64,000 bases of DNA from an uncultured Flavobacteriales bacterium (lineage in GTDB: Bacteria > Bacteroidota > Bacteroidia > Flavobacteriales_D > Parvicellaceae). The stretch spans positions 62,001-126,000 of the forward strand of contig CALSPA010000005.1 in NCBI GenBank assembly GCA_943788115.1, read 5' to 3'. Numbering within the stretch: the first letter of the stretch is position 1; every line of letters starts with the position of its first letter. The position numbers were made by a program, and so were the translations under genes. Below, in pieces: positions 33,701 through 41,909 of this stretch. The notes beneath the pieces are model-generated. The model made no database searches, had not been told where the DNA came from, and saw only the letters and a list, made by a program, of their open reading frames with translations.

Positions 33701-36700
33701 GATATTTGAGTAGTAGTACCTCCATCTAAAGAGTAAGTGTACCCAGCAGTACCATTTGCACCGGCAACAGTAACAGCTCCAGTAGCATCTGCGTTACAAA
33801 GTACATTAGTTTGAGCAGTAATAGAACCACCTAAAGCAGCAGGTTCAGTAATGGTAACAGGGACATCAAAGGTACATCCGTTAGCATCCACCACAGTAAC
33901 AGTAATTGCTCCAGCAGTAAGGTTGTTGAATGTTCCAGATATTTGAGTAGTAGTACCTCCATCTAAAGAGTAAGTGTACCCAGCAGTACCATTTGCACCG
34001 GCAACAGTAACAGCTCCAGTAGCATCTGCGTTACAAAGCACATTAGTTTGAGCAGTAATGGAACCACCTAAAGCAGCAGGTTCAGTAATGTTAACAGGGA
34101 CATCAAAAGAACATCCGTTAGCATCCACCACAGTAACAGTAATTGCTCCAGCAGTAAGGTTATTAAATGTTCCAGATATTTGAGTAGTAGTACCTCCATC
34201 TAAAGAGTAAGTGTACCCAGCAGTACCATTTGCACCGGCAACAGTAACAGCTCCAGTAGCATCTGCGTTACAAAGCACATTAGTTTGAGCAGTAATAGAA
34301 CCACCTAAAGCAGCAGGTTCAGTAATGGTAACAGGGACATCAAAAGTACATCCGTTAGCATCCACCATAGTAACAGTAATTGCCCCAGCAGTAAGGTTGT
34401 TGAATGTTCCAGATGCTTGAGTAGTAGTGCCTCCATCTAAAGAGTAAGTGTACCCAGCAGTACCATTTGCACCGGCAACAGTAACAGCTCCAGTAGCATC
34501 TGCGTTACAAAGCACATTAGTTTGAGCAGTAATAGAACCACCTAAAGCAGCAGGTTCAGTAATGGTAACAGGGACATCAAAAGTACATCCGTTAGCATCC
34601 ACCACAGTAACAGTAATTGCTCCAGCAGTAAGGTTATTAAATGTTCCAGATGCTTGAGTAGTAGTACCTCCATCTAAAGAGTAAGTGTACCCAGCAGTAC
34701 CATTTGCACCAGCAACAGTAACAGTTCCAGTAGCATCTGCGTTACAAAGTACATTAGTTTGAGCAGTAATAGAACCACCTAAAGCAGCAGGTTCAGTAAT
34801 GGTAACAGGGACATCAAAGGTACATCCGTTAGCATCCACCACAGTAACAGTAATTGCTCCAGCAGTAAGGTTGTTGAATGTTCCAGATATTTGAGTAGTA
34901 GTACCTCCATCTAAAGAGTAAGTGTACCCAGCAGTACCATTTGCACCGGCAACAGTAACAGCTCCAGTAGCATCTGCGTTACAAAGCACATTAGTTTGAG
35001 CATTAATGGATCCACCTAAAGCAGTAGGACTGCCCACTGTAGCAGAAGTTGATGTTTGGCAGCCATTAATATCTATTAGTAATAAATTATAATTATTTGC
35101 ACACAAATTTGTTGGGTCTTCAATATTTCCAATACCGTTATCCCATGAATATGTATATCCACCAGATCCTAAAACAGTTAAATCAATTGATCCATCACAG
35201 TCACCATTACATGTTTCGTCTGTGATTGATGTTGATGTTGTTGGATTAGCCCAAACATTCACGTCAAGTGTAGTATTTACTGTACAGTTTCCATCGCTTA
35301 TAGTCAGAGTTACTGTAAATGTACCTGCTGTGTTATAACTGTAGGATGGGTTTGCTTGAGAAGATGTCCCAGAGCCATCACCAAAATCCCATAAATAGGT
35401 TGTTATTATTCCTGAACTTGAAGATGAATTATTACTACTGAAAGTAAATGAATTGCTATTCAAGCATTGTGCGGCAACTGGATCGATTACTGGATTTAAT
35501 ATAACGCCTGAATTAATTGTAACAGTATCATTATATGTGCAATTATTGTCATCAGTAACAGTGACTACATAATCTCCAGCACATAAATTGTTAATGGAGG
35601 TTGTAGTTGATGCAGCAGAATTGTCCCATAAATATGAATATGGCGGTGTTCCTGTACCATTGGTAACTACACTACTAGCAGCTCCATTACAGTCTCCTGG
35701 ACAAGTTTCATCAGCCAAAGTAGTAGCAGTAATTACAGGTCCATCAGGAACGACAACTGTTATATCTGTAGTGCATACGTCTACACCATTTCCATAAGTT
35801 ACCGAGTAGGTAGTAGTTTGAGTAATTGTAACAATATCTGTGGAGTCATCTGGACTTCCTGCAACATGAGCCCAATCATATATATATGGGTCACAATTTG
35901 CAAGACTGGTGATAGTAACATTGTCTATGCCCCAATGATCATTAACATTACTTGAAGCTGAAGTTTGTGACCATTGAAAAATAGTTCCATTAGAAACTGC
36001 TCCTTGAGGTATTTGATAGCAAAAATTTGACCATGCATTATAAATTCCAAGAGTTGGGTCGAAATAATCAATTACTACCCATGTGAATCCACCGTCAACA
36101 GAATATTGTAGATATACCCCTTCATCAGTAAGGTCAGGTCCTTCACATGGTGAGGCATTACCTTGAGTAGCAAAGTCAATGAAAAAACAAATCTCACCGC
36201 CACAAGAAACATCTACAGGAAGAGTTTCTAAAGTTCTTGGAGCAGATGTGTTATCTCCCATCCACATGTATGTTCCTCCATCAACAGAAGGGTCGCAAGG
36301 GTTTGTGAATGTTGCGGCAGGGGAAGCGTTCCAACCATTTCCTGCACCACCTGCATCAAAGTCATTGTTTATTACGTAGCTATATTCTCCCTGGCCTTGA
36401 GCTATTAATTCAACAGTTCCACCAGCGCAAGAAAATCCGCCAAAACAAGCTGCATTTCCATTGAATGAAGATCCGTTTGCTGGAGCCAATCCACTTGAAA
36501 AAATTGAGTTGCCTTGAGAATCAAATAGTTCGTAGCTATTGTCACCTTCAAATCCAAAGAATGGATTACCCTGATTGTATATTAATTCAATGGATTCACC
36601 ATCACAAATGTTTAAAGGAACGTTTAGAAAAGAAGATCCTGTTGCAACCCAGTAAGGGCCAAATGTTACACCATTAATGACAACATTAATTGTTCCATCG

Positions 36701-37935
36701 TTATTTCCTGCAGTACCTGACCCCCAACCGTCTCCTGTTAAATCAGAAAGTTCAAGATTATATGTACAACATCCCCCTTGACTTGCTCCGCCTATTATAT
36801 TATATGTAGCAGTTATGTCACAAGGAACAGGGCAGCTTAGAGGACATGGTCCACCACAATCTATTCCTGTTTCTCCATTATCCTGAATTCCATTTGAACA
36901 ATGACACGGAGTTGGACAAATACCACCACAATCTATACCTGTTTCATTTTGATTTTGTATGCCATCGTAGCAACTTGGGCATGGAGTACAGGTTGGCCCT
37001 CCACAATCAACATCAGTTTCATTACCATTTTGGATACCATCTGTGCAAGTAGGACAATTGATAACAGCTCCCCAGCCTGAAAAATTTACTGATCCATCAG
37101 AAATAAATTCAACTGTAATACAGCTACCCGTTGAAGCAATTATTCCGGGATTTGTTGTGCCGCCCGTTACAGATGATTGATACATTGGTGTGCCTGTTGT
37201 ATTTGTTCCGTCATAAATATTTAAAAAGTCAAAATTTGTTTCAACTTCAAAAGTAAAGGCAGAGAAATCTAAGGCGATAATTCCACCAGAACTAGAACAA
37301 AAAGTCATGGTGGAATTCTCTCCGTTTGAATAGTTGCCATTTTGTCCGCCTGAATCATAAAGTGTACCCCCACAACCCGTAATTGTTCCACCTTGACTAA
37401 TTAAATAATCTGTACAGACATTCGGGCAAGGCCCTCCGCAATCAATTCCAGTTTCTCCTTGGTTCTGAATGCCGTCATTACAAGATGGGGTATTACAAGA
37501 AATTACAGCTTCCCATCCATTTAATGCTACTGAACCATCTGATGAAAAGGTGAAAGTAAGACATCCTGTGCCATCTGATGATATTGTCCCAGGAGGATTT
37601 CCTGAGTCAAAGGGACTGCCGTTAATTTGTGGTGAAAAAATATTAGGGCCATTGTAAACAGTTAGTGCATCCCAATTTGTTTCAACATCAAAAGAAGTAA
37701 AATCAAAAACTATTTCTGTTCCTGGTGTATTAGAACAGAAAGTAATTGTGTAAAATTCATTACTATTGTATCCGAAGAAATCACCTCCAGAGTCGTAAAA
37801 TGTTCCACTACATGTACTTACTGTGGTATTGTTACTTGCTCCATTAAGGGTGTAGATTTGTGAGTAATGATTGGAGACGAAAAAGAATATCGAAATTAAG
37901 AAGAATAATCTTCTAATAAATTGTAGGGGCTTCAT
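18787..37935 (-). CDS. Giant SprB-like repeat adhesin with T9SS type B sorting domain (two frameshifts)
   Basis: Cell-surface adhesin of about 6,382 residues once two one-base shifts are repaired: an extra base at about 28182 and a missing base near 22936-22939. The total length, 19,149 bases, is then a clean multiple of three. Order: signal peptide (1-26); CUB-like domain (~30-150); Cys-rich DGIQNxxETxxDCGG motif; second CUB-like domain (~175-293); three more Cys-rich motifs (~294-370); a beta-sandwich/MAM-like region; a PKD domain; 28 near-identical 79-aa SprB-type units (~970-3494); about thirty diverged SprB repeats; a PKD domain; and a type B gliding-motility C-terminal domain (PSAFTPNGDGKNDVF, NRWGELIFE, GWDGTYKG). 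The ATG overlaps the stop of the preceding gene as ATGA. It is probably exported by Sec and T9SS and displayed with help from the PorP/SprF protein. Function in attachment or gliding is inferred from SprB. Confidence 0.9.
27456..28878 (-). repeat. 237-bp tandem repeat block, copies 23-28
   Basis: Six 79-codon units inside the giant adhesin gene. The block is 6 x 237 + 1 bases; the extra base is the frameshift at about 28182. The pattern of variable residues matches copies 7-12 over most positions. The stretch from about 27970 to 28860 is essentially the same as about 32700-33590 (offset 4,728 bases, 4,729 beyond the extra base). Confidence 0.93.
28879..29346 (-). repeat. 468-bp two-module insert, second copy
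   Basis: Two SprB-like modules of 156 residues together (opening NVLISSLVSTTDATCG and INASITAQTNVLCNGD) that interrupt the 79-aa array. By eye the nucleotide sequence is the same as 30769-31236, 1,890 bases away. Confidence 0.92.
29347..30768 (-). repeat. 237-bp tandem repeat block, copies 17-22
   Basis: Exactly 6 x 237 bases. The order of variant residues (QASG, QISG, QASG with GTVTV, QVSG, a TALGG unit, QISG) parallels copies 11-16 of the next block, so copies plus insert form a 1,890-bp higher-order unit. Confidence 0.93.
30769..31236 (-). repeat. 468-bp two-module insert, first copy
   Basis: Same two modules as at 28879-29346, with no nucleotide difference seen by eye. The repeat cysteines are kept and there is no Lys or Arg. 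Confidence 0.92.
31237..35028 (-). repeat. 237-bp tandem repeat block, copies 1-16
   Basis: Exactly 16 x 237 bases in phase with the reading frame. Each unit runs ITEPAALGG...NGC..FDVPV and has Cys at unit positions 19 and 72. Copies differ mainly at eight residue positions (A/T before ALGG, N-A/G-DATG, GA/GT-VTV, Q-I/A/V-SG, SG-T/S-F, GC-T/S-F, FD-V/I-P, PV-T/N) and at a few synonymous sites. Confidence 0.95.
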
Positions 37936-38429
37936 TTTACAGTGAGATTATGTAATTTAAAATTGGTAGTAAAAAGATCATTCTTCCCTTTATAATTGGG
38001 GTCAGTAAATTGGTGGAAAATTACTAATGATCCTTTCTCAAAGTTGTTGACATTTCCTGTGACATATGATTTTGCAGGAATTTTTTTCTCAAAAGATAGT
38101 TCACTATTTGAAAGAGAGCGATTTATTTGTTTACCACTTATTTTATTGGCTGAAAAATCCCAGGAAACTGAAATTGAATGGTTTTTATTATTAGTAACTC
38201 TGAAAACTAGATATTCACTTTTGTAACCACTTTTAATGTTGTTTTCTTGGAATGAATATTCAATAGTAATACCATTTTTCTTTGAATATTTTTTCCAATC
38301 AAATTGATTTTTTTTAATACTAGAAATAGTATGAATTTCAACTTGGGACGAAATTAAAAATGGAGTAAAAAGCAACCAAAGTAAAAAAAGTTTTTTTTTG
38401 GTTATTGAAGATAGGGTTGAGGGTAGCAT
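37932..38429 (-). CDS. Secreted protein translationally coupled to the giant adhesin
   Basis: A 165-residue protein of unknown function. It has a signal-like hydrophobic segment (about 13-28, LFLLWLLFTPFLISSQ) after a Ser/Thr-rich start. The mature part is a beta-rich domain, 'YLVFRVTNNKNHSISVSWDFS', that looks like a small Ig-type sandwich. It has no Cys and no catalytic motif. Its TGA overlaps the ATG of the giant adhesin (ATGA), a strong sign of coupled translation and of a joint role, possibly as periplasmic or surface helper of the adhesin. I could not assign a family. Confidence 0.7.
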   Translation of the reverse strand: MLPSTLSSITKKKLFLLWLLFTPFLISSQVEIHTISSIKKNQFDWKKYSKKNGITIEYSFQENNIKSGYKSEYLVFRVTNNKNHSISVSWDFSANKISGKQINRSLSNSELSFEKKIPAKSYVTGNVNNFEKGSLVIFHQFTDPNYKGKNDLFTTNFKLHNLTVK

Positions 38430-38431
38430 TA

Positions 38432-38510
38432 TCTTTGTAAGTAATTTTATATTTAAAACATTGTTTCATTAACATATTAAAAATATGAAATTAATAAGAA
38501 CTTACAAAGA
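38432..38510. repeat. 11-bp inverted repeat with inner hairpin in the adhesin leader
   Basis: TCTTTGTAAGT (38432-38442) and its perfect complement ACTTACAAAGA (38500-38510) enclose 57 AT-rich bases. Inside is a second palindrome, CATATT-AAA-AATATG (38473-38487). The whole lies in the 93-base gap between the sigma regulator gene and the small secreted gene. It could be an mRNA structure, a regulator site or part of an invertible segment; none of these is shown. Confidence 0.5.
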
Positions 38511-38522
38511 GTTTTATGTTAA

Positions 38523-39815
38523 TTAATTAAGTAATAATAGCGGCCCTTTGAATTGTTCGTTTTCTCCAAATTTATTAATGAGTTGAACAATCCAAATGTA
38601 TGATCCTTGAATGCACTTTTCACCAGTGTTTTGATTGTATCCATCCCATGGTTGATTAATGTTTGTTGTTTTGTAAATTAACTTTCCTTGTTTATTGTAT
38701 ATAGTCATTATAAATTCAACATTCATCAATTTTAAAGACTCTGGAATAAAGCTGTCGTTTATTCCATCACCATCAGGTGTAAAAGAGTTAGGAGCGTATA
38801 AGTTGAAATTCTCTTTTATTTCTAAGGGTTTTGTTGTAGAGCTCGAACAGTTGTATTCATTTGTTTGTTTTAATGAAATTAAATATGTTCCCTTTTTATG
38901 AAATTTATGTACAGGGTTAAGTAAAGTTGAACTGTGCCCATCACCAAAGTCCCATTCGTTTGTAATGTTAAATGAATTATTTGAATTGAATAATATTTGA
39001 GGATTTCCATCTTCAACTTGTTTTTCAAATTTAAAATCTGCTTGCGGTTTTTCATTAACCGTAATCATTATTGCGTCTGAAATCGTTTGTAAATTGTCAG
39101 CGTTTGTGGTTGTCAGTGTAACTCTGAATTCCCCACTATTTTTAAACACATGATTTGGTGATGAATCAGAACTTGAAGAGCCATCATTAAAATCCCAATA
39201 GTATGAATAGCTTTCATTTTCTGTTGGATGAAAATAAATGGATTCTTCTTGACATATGTCTGTTTTACTTATAGTGAATTCAGCAATTGGGTGTGAAATT
39301 TGACTTATAGAATTAGTGTCTATATTTTCAAAGTTTGTTGGCTTTTCTATTTCTTCATTTAGATTGTTTTCAGTTTCAAAAATAGCCTCGTTATTATCAT
39401 TGTTAAGCTGATTGATGTATGTGTCTTGATTGGTTTTAATTTTTTGGTCTTTGATGATTTTTTCACTCGTTATAGCTTCAGATACTTCAATTACATCATT
39501 AGAGTGAAATGTATTTGTGTTTTCTTTCTGCTGGAATTCCTTTGTTAAATCGGTATTTACATTGGCTTTTTGAGTAGAAGAACTTGTATTTAAATTGGGT
39601 GTTGAATGATCGGTTCCAATATATGATGAAATTATTAATAAAGAAGAAGTTACTAAGATAAGCCCTATTGCAACAATTGATGTTATACTAGAGTTAGGCT
39701 TTGGCAATTTTTTTTCAATAGCATCCCATGAATCATAACTAAATTCAACTTGATGTTGATTTAGTTTTTTGCTTATTATTTCCTCAAAGGGATCTAGCTT
39801 ATTCATAATTTTCAT
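38523..39815 (-). CDS. One-pass membrane protein, putative sigma-factor regulator with PKD and T9SS type B domains
   Basis: A 430-residue protein encoded directly after the ECF sigma factor (17-base overlap; 8 bases if the Met at 39806 is the start). The N-terminal ~40 residues, 'LDPFEEIISKKLNQHQVEFSYDSWDAIEKKL', resemble the cytoplasmic segment (D-x-x-F...W..IE..L) that I recall from proteins paired with ECF sigma factors in Bacteroidota. One membrane helix lies at about 44-65 (ITSIVAIGLILVTSSLLIIS). A Asn/Thr/Glu-rich linker, two PKD domains (WDFNDGSSSS; WDFGDGHSS) and a gliding-motility C-terminal domain (NSFTPDGDGINDSFIPE, YNKQGKLIYK, PWDGYNQ) follow. The N-terminal hydrophobic segment is placed as a membrane anchor, not a signal peptide. 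Anti-sigma function is inferred from position and layout. Confidence 0.8.
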   Translation of the reverse strand: MKIMNKLDPFEEIISKKLNQHQVEFSYDSWDAIEKKLPKPNSSITSIVAIGLILVTSSLLIISSYIGTDHSTPNLNTSSSTQKANVNTDLTKEFQQKENTNTFHSNDVIEVSEAITSEKIIKDQKIKTNQDTYINQLNNDNNEAIFETENNLNEEIEKPTNFENIDTNSISQISHPIAEFTISKTDICQEESIYFHPTENESYSYYWDFNDGSSSSDSSPNHVFKNSGEFRVTLTTTNADNLQTISDAIMITVNEKPQADFKFEKQVEDGNPQILFNSNNSFNITNEWDFGDGHSSTLLNPVHKFHKKGTYLISLKQTNEYNCSSSTTKPLEIKENFNLYAPNSFTPDGDGINDSFIPESLKLMNVEFIMTIYNKQGKLIYKTTNINQPWDGYNQNTGEKCIQGSYIWIVQLINKFGENEQFKGPLLLLN

Positions 39816-40368
39816 TTAACTTTTCACTTAGCATTTTTTTTACGTTTGCTTTAGCTTTAGCAAGATTTGATTTTGATGTGCCTTCACTTATTTCAAGTTC
39901 CAATGCAATTTCTTTATGTGTCAGACCTTCCATTATGTATAAATTAAATACAGTTCTGTAGGCGGGAGATAAGTTTTGCATGGCACTTACTACATCTTTA
40001 ATTGATAATGATTCATAAGGGTTGAAATCTTCCTCAACTTCATATGAACTGCTTTTCTCATTGTATATCGATTCATTTAATGTTAATTCTCTTTTTCTTT
40101 TCCTGTAGGAATCTAGTGCGGTATTAACAATTACTCGTCTTAACCAACCTTCAAACGACCCTTCAAAGCTATAGTTGTCAATTTTTTCAAAAACTTTAAT
40201 AAAACCGTCTTGTAAAATGTCTTTAGCTTCATCTTCGTCTCTAGCATACCTGTAACACACAGACATCATTTTAACGTAAAATAATTCATAAATTTTACGC
40301 TGGCTTAAAAGATCTCGCCTCTTACATTTATTAACTATAATTGATAGCTCCTTTTGAGACAGTTTCAT
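39799..40368 (-). CDS. ECF-type RNA polymerase sigma factor
   Basis: Extracytoplasmic-function sigma-70 factor of 189 residues. Region 2 is seen as 'DEDEAKDILQDGFIKVFEKIDNYSFEGSFEGWLRRVIVNTALDSYRKRKR' spread over about 59-107, and region 4 as an HTH at 'LTHKEIALELEISEGTSKSNLAKAKANVKKML' near 150-181; regions 1 and 3 are absent, as usual. It is the first gene of the leftward adhesin locus and overlaps the membrane regulator gene. It most likely directs RNA polymerase to the adhesin genes and possibly to other surface genes. The trigger is unknown. Confidence 0.93.
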   Translation of the reverse strand: MKLSQKELSIIVNKCKRRDLLSQRKIYELFYVKMMSVCYRYARDEDEAKDILQDGFIKVFEKIDNYSFEGSFEGWLRRVIVNTALDSYRKRKRELTLNESIYNEKSSSYEVEEDFNPYESLSIKDVVSAMQNLSPAYRTVFNLYIMEGLTHKEIALELEISEGTSKSNLAKAKANVKKMLSEKLNENYE

Positions 40369-40498
40369 CGTTGTTGTATAATTGACGTAAACTTAATTAA
40401 TAAGTTGCCAAAAAATATTAAATTCTAATATGACAGGTATTAATTCTAATATTACAATAATTAAATCTCAATAAATAGGATAGAAGGAATTGAATTTT

Positions 40499-40506
40499 TA
40501 TTTTCG
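40499..40506 (+). promoter_or_regulatory. Possible -7 box for mdh
   Basis: TATTTTCG, one base from TAnnTTTG, lies 25 bases before the mdh ATG at 40532. No -33 element was placed at the right distance. Confidence 0.35.
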
Positions 40507-40531
40507 CAAAAATTGATTTAAAAAAAGATTT

Positions 40532-41461
40532 ATGAAAGTTACGATAGTTGGAGCAGGAAATGTTGGTTCTACCTGTGCAGATGCCATTGCTTATAAAAGA
40601 ATTGCTAGCGAAGTTGTTTTGTTAGATATTAGAGAAAATTATGCTGAAGGCAAGGCTCTTGATATGACACAAACATCAACTCTTTTAGGTTTTAACACTA
40701 AAATTGTTGGAAGTACTAATGATTACAAGAAAACAGCGAATAGTGATGTTGTTGTAATTACTAGTGGGGTTCCAAGAAAGCCAGGAATGACTAGAGAAGA
40801 ATTAATTGGTGTTAATGCAGGTATTGTAAAATCTGTAACAGAAAATATTTTAGAATATTCTCCAAATGCAGTTATTGTAATTGTTTCAAATCCAATGGAT
40901 ACCATGACCTATTTAGCGCTTAAAGAAAGTGGTCTTCCGAAAAACAGAATAATTGGAATGGGAGGAGCTTTAGATAGTGCAAGATTTAAAACTTATCTTT
41001 CAATTGCATTAGACAAGCCTTCTAACGATGTTCACGGAATGGTTATTGGGGGCCACGGAGATACAACCATGATGCCTTTAACAAGATTGGCTACTTATAA
41101 TGGTATCCCAGTGTCAAGTTTTTTAAATGAATCTCAAATAAATGATGTTGCTGCTGCTACTATGGTTGGAGGTAAAACATTAACAGGAATGCTTGGTACA
41201 TCTGCTTGGTATGCTCCAGGAGCTGCAGTTTCTTATTTAGTAGCTAGTATTTTACACGACCAGAAAAGAATAATTCCATGTTCTGTTCTTCTTGAAGGTG
41301 AGTATGGACAATCTGATATTTGTATTGGTGTTCCAGTTATTGTTGGGAAAAATGGATGGGAAAACATTGTTGATATAGAATTAAATAGTAATGAAAAAGA
41401 ATTGTTTTCTAAGAGCGCTGATGCTGTTAGAAAAATGAACGATGCTCTCAAGTCCTTATAA
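40532..41461 (+). CDS. mdh: Malate dehydrogenase
   Basis: NAD-dependent interconversion of malate and oxaloacetate in the TCA cycle. The 309 residues form the LDH-like MDH type: Rossmann motif GAGNVGS at 7-13, acidic residue after beta-2 (LLDIRENYAEG), the mobile loop with substrate Arg residues (PRKPGMTREELI near 86-97), NPMDTMT near 127-133 and the catalytic His in GGHGDT near residue 174. It is monocistronic with a strong shared terminator downstream. A lactate dehydrogenase is less likely given the loop sequence RKPGMTR. Confidence 0.95.
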   Translation: MKVTIVGAGNVGSTCADAIAYKRIASEVVLLDIRENYAEGKALDMTQTSTLLGFNTKIVGSTNDYKKTANSDVVVITSGVPRKPGMTREELIGVNAGIVKSVTENILEYSPNAVIVIVSNPMDTMTYLALKESGLPKNRIIGMGGALDSARFKTYLSIALDKPSNDVHGMVIGGHGDTTMMPLTRLATYNGIPVSSFLNESQINDVAAATMVGGKTLTGMLGTSAWYAPGAAVSYLVASILHDQKRIIPCSVLLEGEYGQSDICIGVPVIVGKNGWENIVDIELNSNEKELFSKSADAVRKMNDALKSL

Positions 41462-41481
41462 TTTTTCAATTTTATATTTTT

Positions 41482-41509
41482 AAAAAAGGAGCTCATTAGC
41501 TCCTTTTTT
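41482..41509. terminator. Bidirectional intrinsic terminator between mdh and the DCC gene
   Basis: A perfect 12-bp palindrome, AAAAAAGGAGCT-CATT-AGCTCCTTTTTT, serves as a terminator in both directions. It touches the stop codon of the leftward DCC-family gene (41508-41510). Confidence 0.9.
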
Positions 41510-41909
41510 AATATATAATTCTTTCATGTTTAGAGTATACCTTATCTAATTTACAGGCATTCCAGCTTAGTTTTTTCCTTCTTTCAGCAATTAAATCGTA
41601 TAAATAATTTCTAACTTTTAATGGGATAATCCTACCTATAGAAATAAATTTTATGAGTCCTTTCATTAATGTTGCAGTTTTAATAACTGCATCTGAATAA
41701 AGATACACATTGTTGTCAGAAATTAGAATAACAGTTTTATCAACTACATCTTTAAGTTGATTTTTTTTTATTATTTCTTTTGAAGTTGTAGAATTTGACC
41801 CCGAAACAAAGATGGATTTAGATTTATCATTTTCTAAAATAAACTTAGCCCATTTATTGCACATTAAGCAATCATGATCAAAGATTAATATGTGATTTGG
41901 TTTTTTGAT
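41508..41909 (-). CDS. DCC-family thiol-disulfide oxidoreductase-like protein (ATC start)
   Basis: DUF393/DCC family protein, named for its Asp-x-x-Cys-x-x-Cys-like motif. The first ATG (41864) would cut off the N-terminal beta strand and the first Cys. Reading upstream in frame without a stop gives KKPNHILIFDHDCLMCNKW, with Cys 14 and 17, exactly where the family has its motif. The frame begins at ATC (41907-41909) in TAATC, overlapping the stop of the lipoprotein gene where TAATG would be expected. I therefore place the start at ATC: either a rare non-AUG start or a G-to-C base error. The resulting 133 residues fit the family length. Role unknown; a redox function is suggested by the CxxC. 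Confidence 0.75.
   Translation of the reverse strand: MKKPNHILIFDHDCLMCNKWAKFILENDKSKSIFVSGSNSTTSKEIIKKNQLKDVVDKTVILISDNNVYLYSDAVIKTATLMKGLIKFISIGRIIPLKVRNYLYDLIAERRKKLSWNACKLDKVYSKHERIIY

Noticed and set aside
27456-35028. CRISPR-like or non-coding satellite array
   Set aside because: Units are 237 bp, have no spacers and keep one reading frame with secreted SprB-type protein repeats.
22570-37657. Short rightward reading frames opposite the giant adhesin gene
   Set aside because: They lie antisense to clear protein repeats and have low-complexity sequence without start context or family features.
39799-40368. SigP of Porphyromonas as the exact identity of the ECF sigma factor
   Set aside because: It is tempting because of the T9SS context, but the sequence only supports a general ECF assignment.
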